NCBI GenBank assembly: GCA_043758755.1
Contig: JAYVMW010000049.1
Span: 152,577 to 216,576, forward strand
DNA: 64,000 nt
Source: Solimicrobium sp043758755
GTDB taxonomy: Bacteria > Pseudomonadota > Gammaproteobacteria > Burkholderiales > Burkholderiaceae_D
Direction: 5' to 3'
Below, piece by piece: positions 63,711 through 64,000 of this stretch; positions within the stretch are counted from its first letter, which is position 1, and every line of letters begins with the position of its first letter. The notes under the pieces were generated by a model. The model saw nothing but the letters and a program-made list of their open reading frames with translations, was not told where the DNA came from and did no database searches. The translations under genes and the position numbers were made by a program.

Positions 63711-64000
63711 GTGCATCAACTGAGGAATCAGCCAAATACAAGCGCGATTGATGCAACGATGCTTAACCCAAGCGCGTCAGGGCCGTCAGACTGGACAAGC
63801 GTTTTAACAAACGGAATTTCAGCAGCGGCGATGAATGGTATTAACGGAGCAATCAACAATACCATTCAGGCCGGTGCAATCCAGAACGAAATAACAGCCA
63901 GAAACGGCGGTGTAGTCACAACACCGAGCGGCACATTAATGGTAGGGGGCAGCATGATGCCTTTGATCATATGTGCAGCGGTAATTTTTTTAGTCTTGAA
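63711..64000 (+). CDS. Partial open frame of unknown, possibly phage-like, origin
   Basis: An open frame of at least 96 codons running off the right edge, with no stop in view. From GTG at 63711 or ATG at 63759 it reads MLNPSASGPSDWTSVLTNG, a Gly/Asn/Ser/Ala-rich part (SAAAMNGINGAINNTIQAGA), then GSMMPLIICAAVIFLVL, a strong hydrophobic span. Low-complexity Gly/Asn content followed by a single C-terminal span recalls small membrane-associated virion proteins of some phages, but this is a guess from composition. No ribosome binding site is convincing. The GTG is in a frame without an upstream ATG, so the true start is uncertain. Confidence 0.45.
   Translation, partial: MHQLRNQPNTSAIDATMLNPSASGPSDWTSVLTNGISAAAMNGINGAINNTIQAGAIQNEITARNGGVVTTPSGTLMVGGSMMPLIICAAVIFLVL

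Overview
The window looks like a chromosomal segment of a betaproteobacterium, most likely in the order Burkholderiales and possibly an Oxalobacteraceae-like lineage. This is inferred from gene order and protein style, not from a database search. The runs carA-carB-greA, rlmE-ftsH-folP-glmM, leuC-(entericidin)-leuD-leuB-asd-fimV-truA-trpF-trpB-trpA-accD-folC and SPOR-cvpA-purF-metZ are typical of that group. Base composition is moderate and gene density is high. No rRNA, tRNA, CRISPR array or intact insertion sequence was recognised.

Left part (1-8411): the end of a fused anion-type ABC permease and its ATPase, a TatD-family nuclease, the DNA-uptake channel ComEC, then an unassigned pair: a TPR plus ATP-grasp protein and an alpha/beta hydrolase. 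Centre (8652-38576): housekeeping genes for pyrimidine/arginine precursor (carAB), transcription (greA), ribosome maturation (yhbY, rlmE), proteolysis (ftsH), folate and cell-wall precursors (folP, glmM), leucine, aspartate-family and tryptophan synthesis, fatty acid synthesis (accD), pili/polarity (fimV), purine (purF) and methionine (metZ). Clear intrinsic terminators lie after carB, ftsH, glmM, asd and accD. A Tat-like exported beta-carbonic anhydrase and an entericidin-type lipoprotein sit among them.

Right part (38634-54717): an FtsX-type permease, a truncated haemoglobin, a methyltransferase, a small Cys-rich protein and an OprB-like porin lead to a catabolic island. This has a TetR repressor divergent from a BKACE (DUF849) enzyme, an SDR, an acyl-CoA dehydrogenase, and both subunits of a biotin-dependent acyl-CoA carboxylase, followed by a carboxylate-type MFS transporter. 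The SDR, dehydrogenase and carboxylase resemble the acyclic terpene utilisation (Atu) set, but no hydratase or lyase gene is present and a BKACE is there instead. It is the best candidate in the window for an undescribed pathway.

The stretch 53494-57250 is a decay zone. It holds an MFS gene broken by one in-frame TGA, and an NRPS adenylation domain cut before its end and joined directly to the tail of a sensor histidine kinase/receiver protein. It is followed by an intact MarR-controlled efflux operon (marR, FUSC, DUF1656, HlyD, outer-membrane factor) with a near-consensus promoter carrying a palindrome between its -35 and -10 boxes. A convergent LysR gene follows. The right edge holds the start of an open frame of unknown, possibly phage-like, origin that runs off the window.
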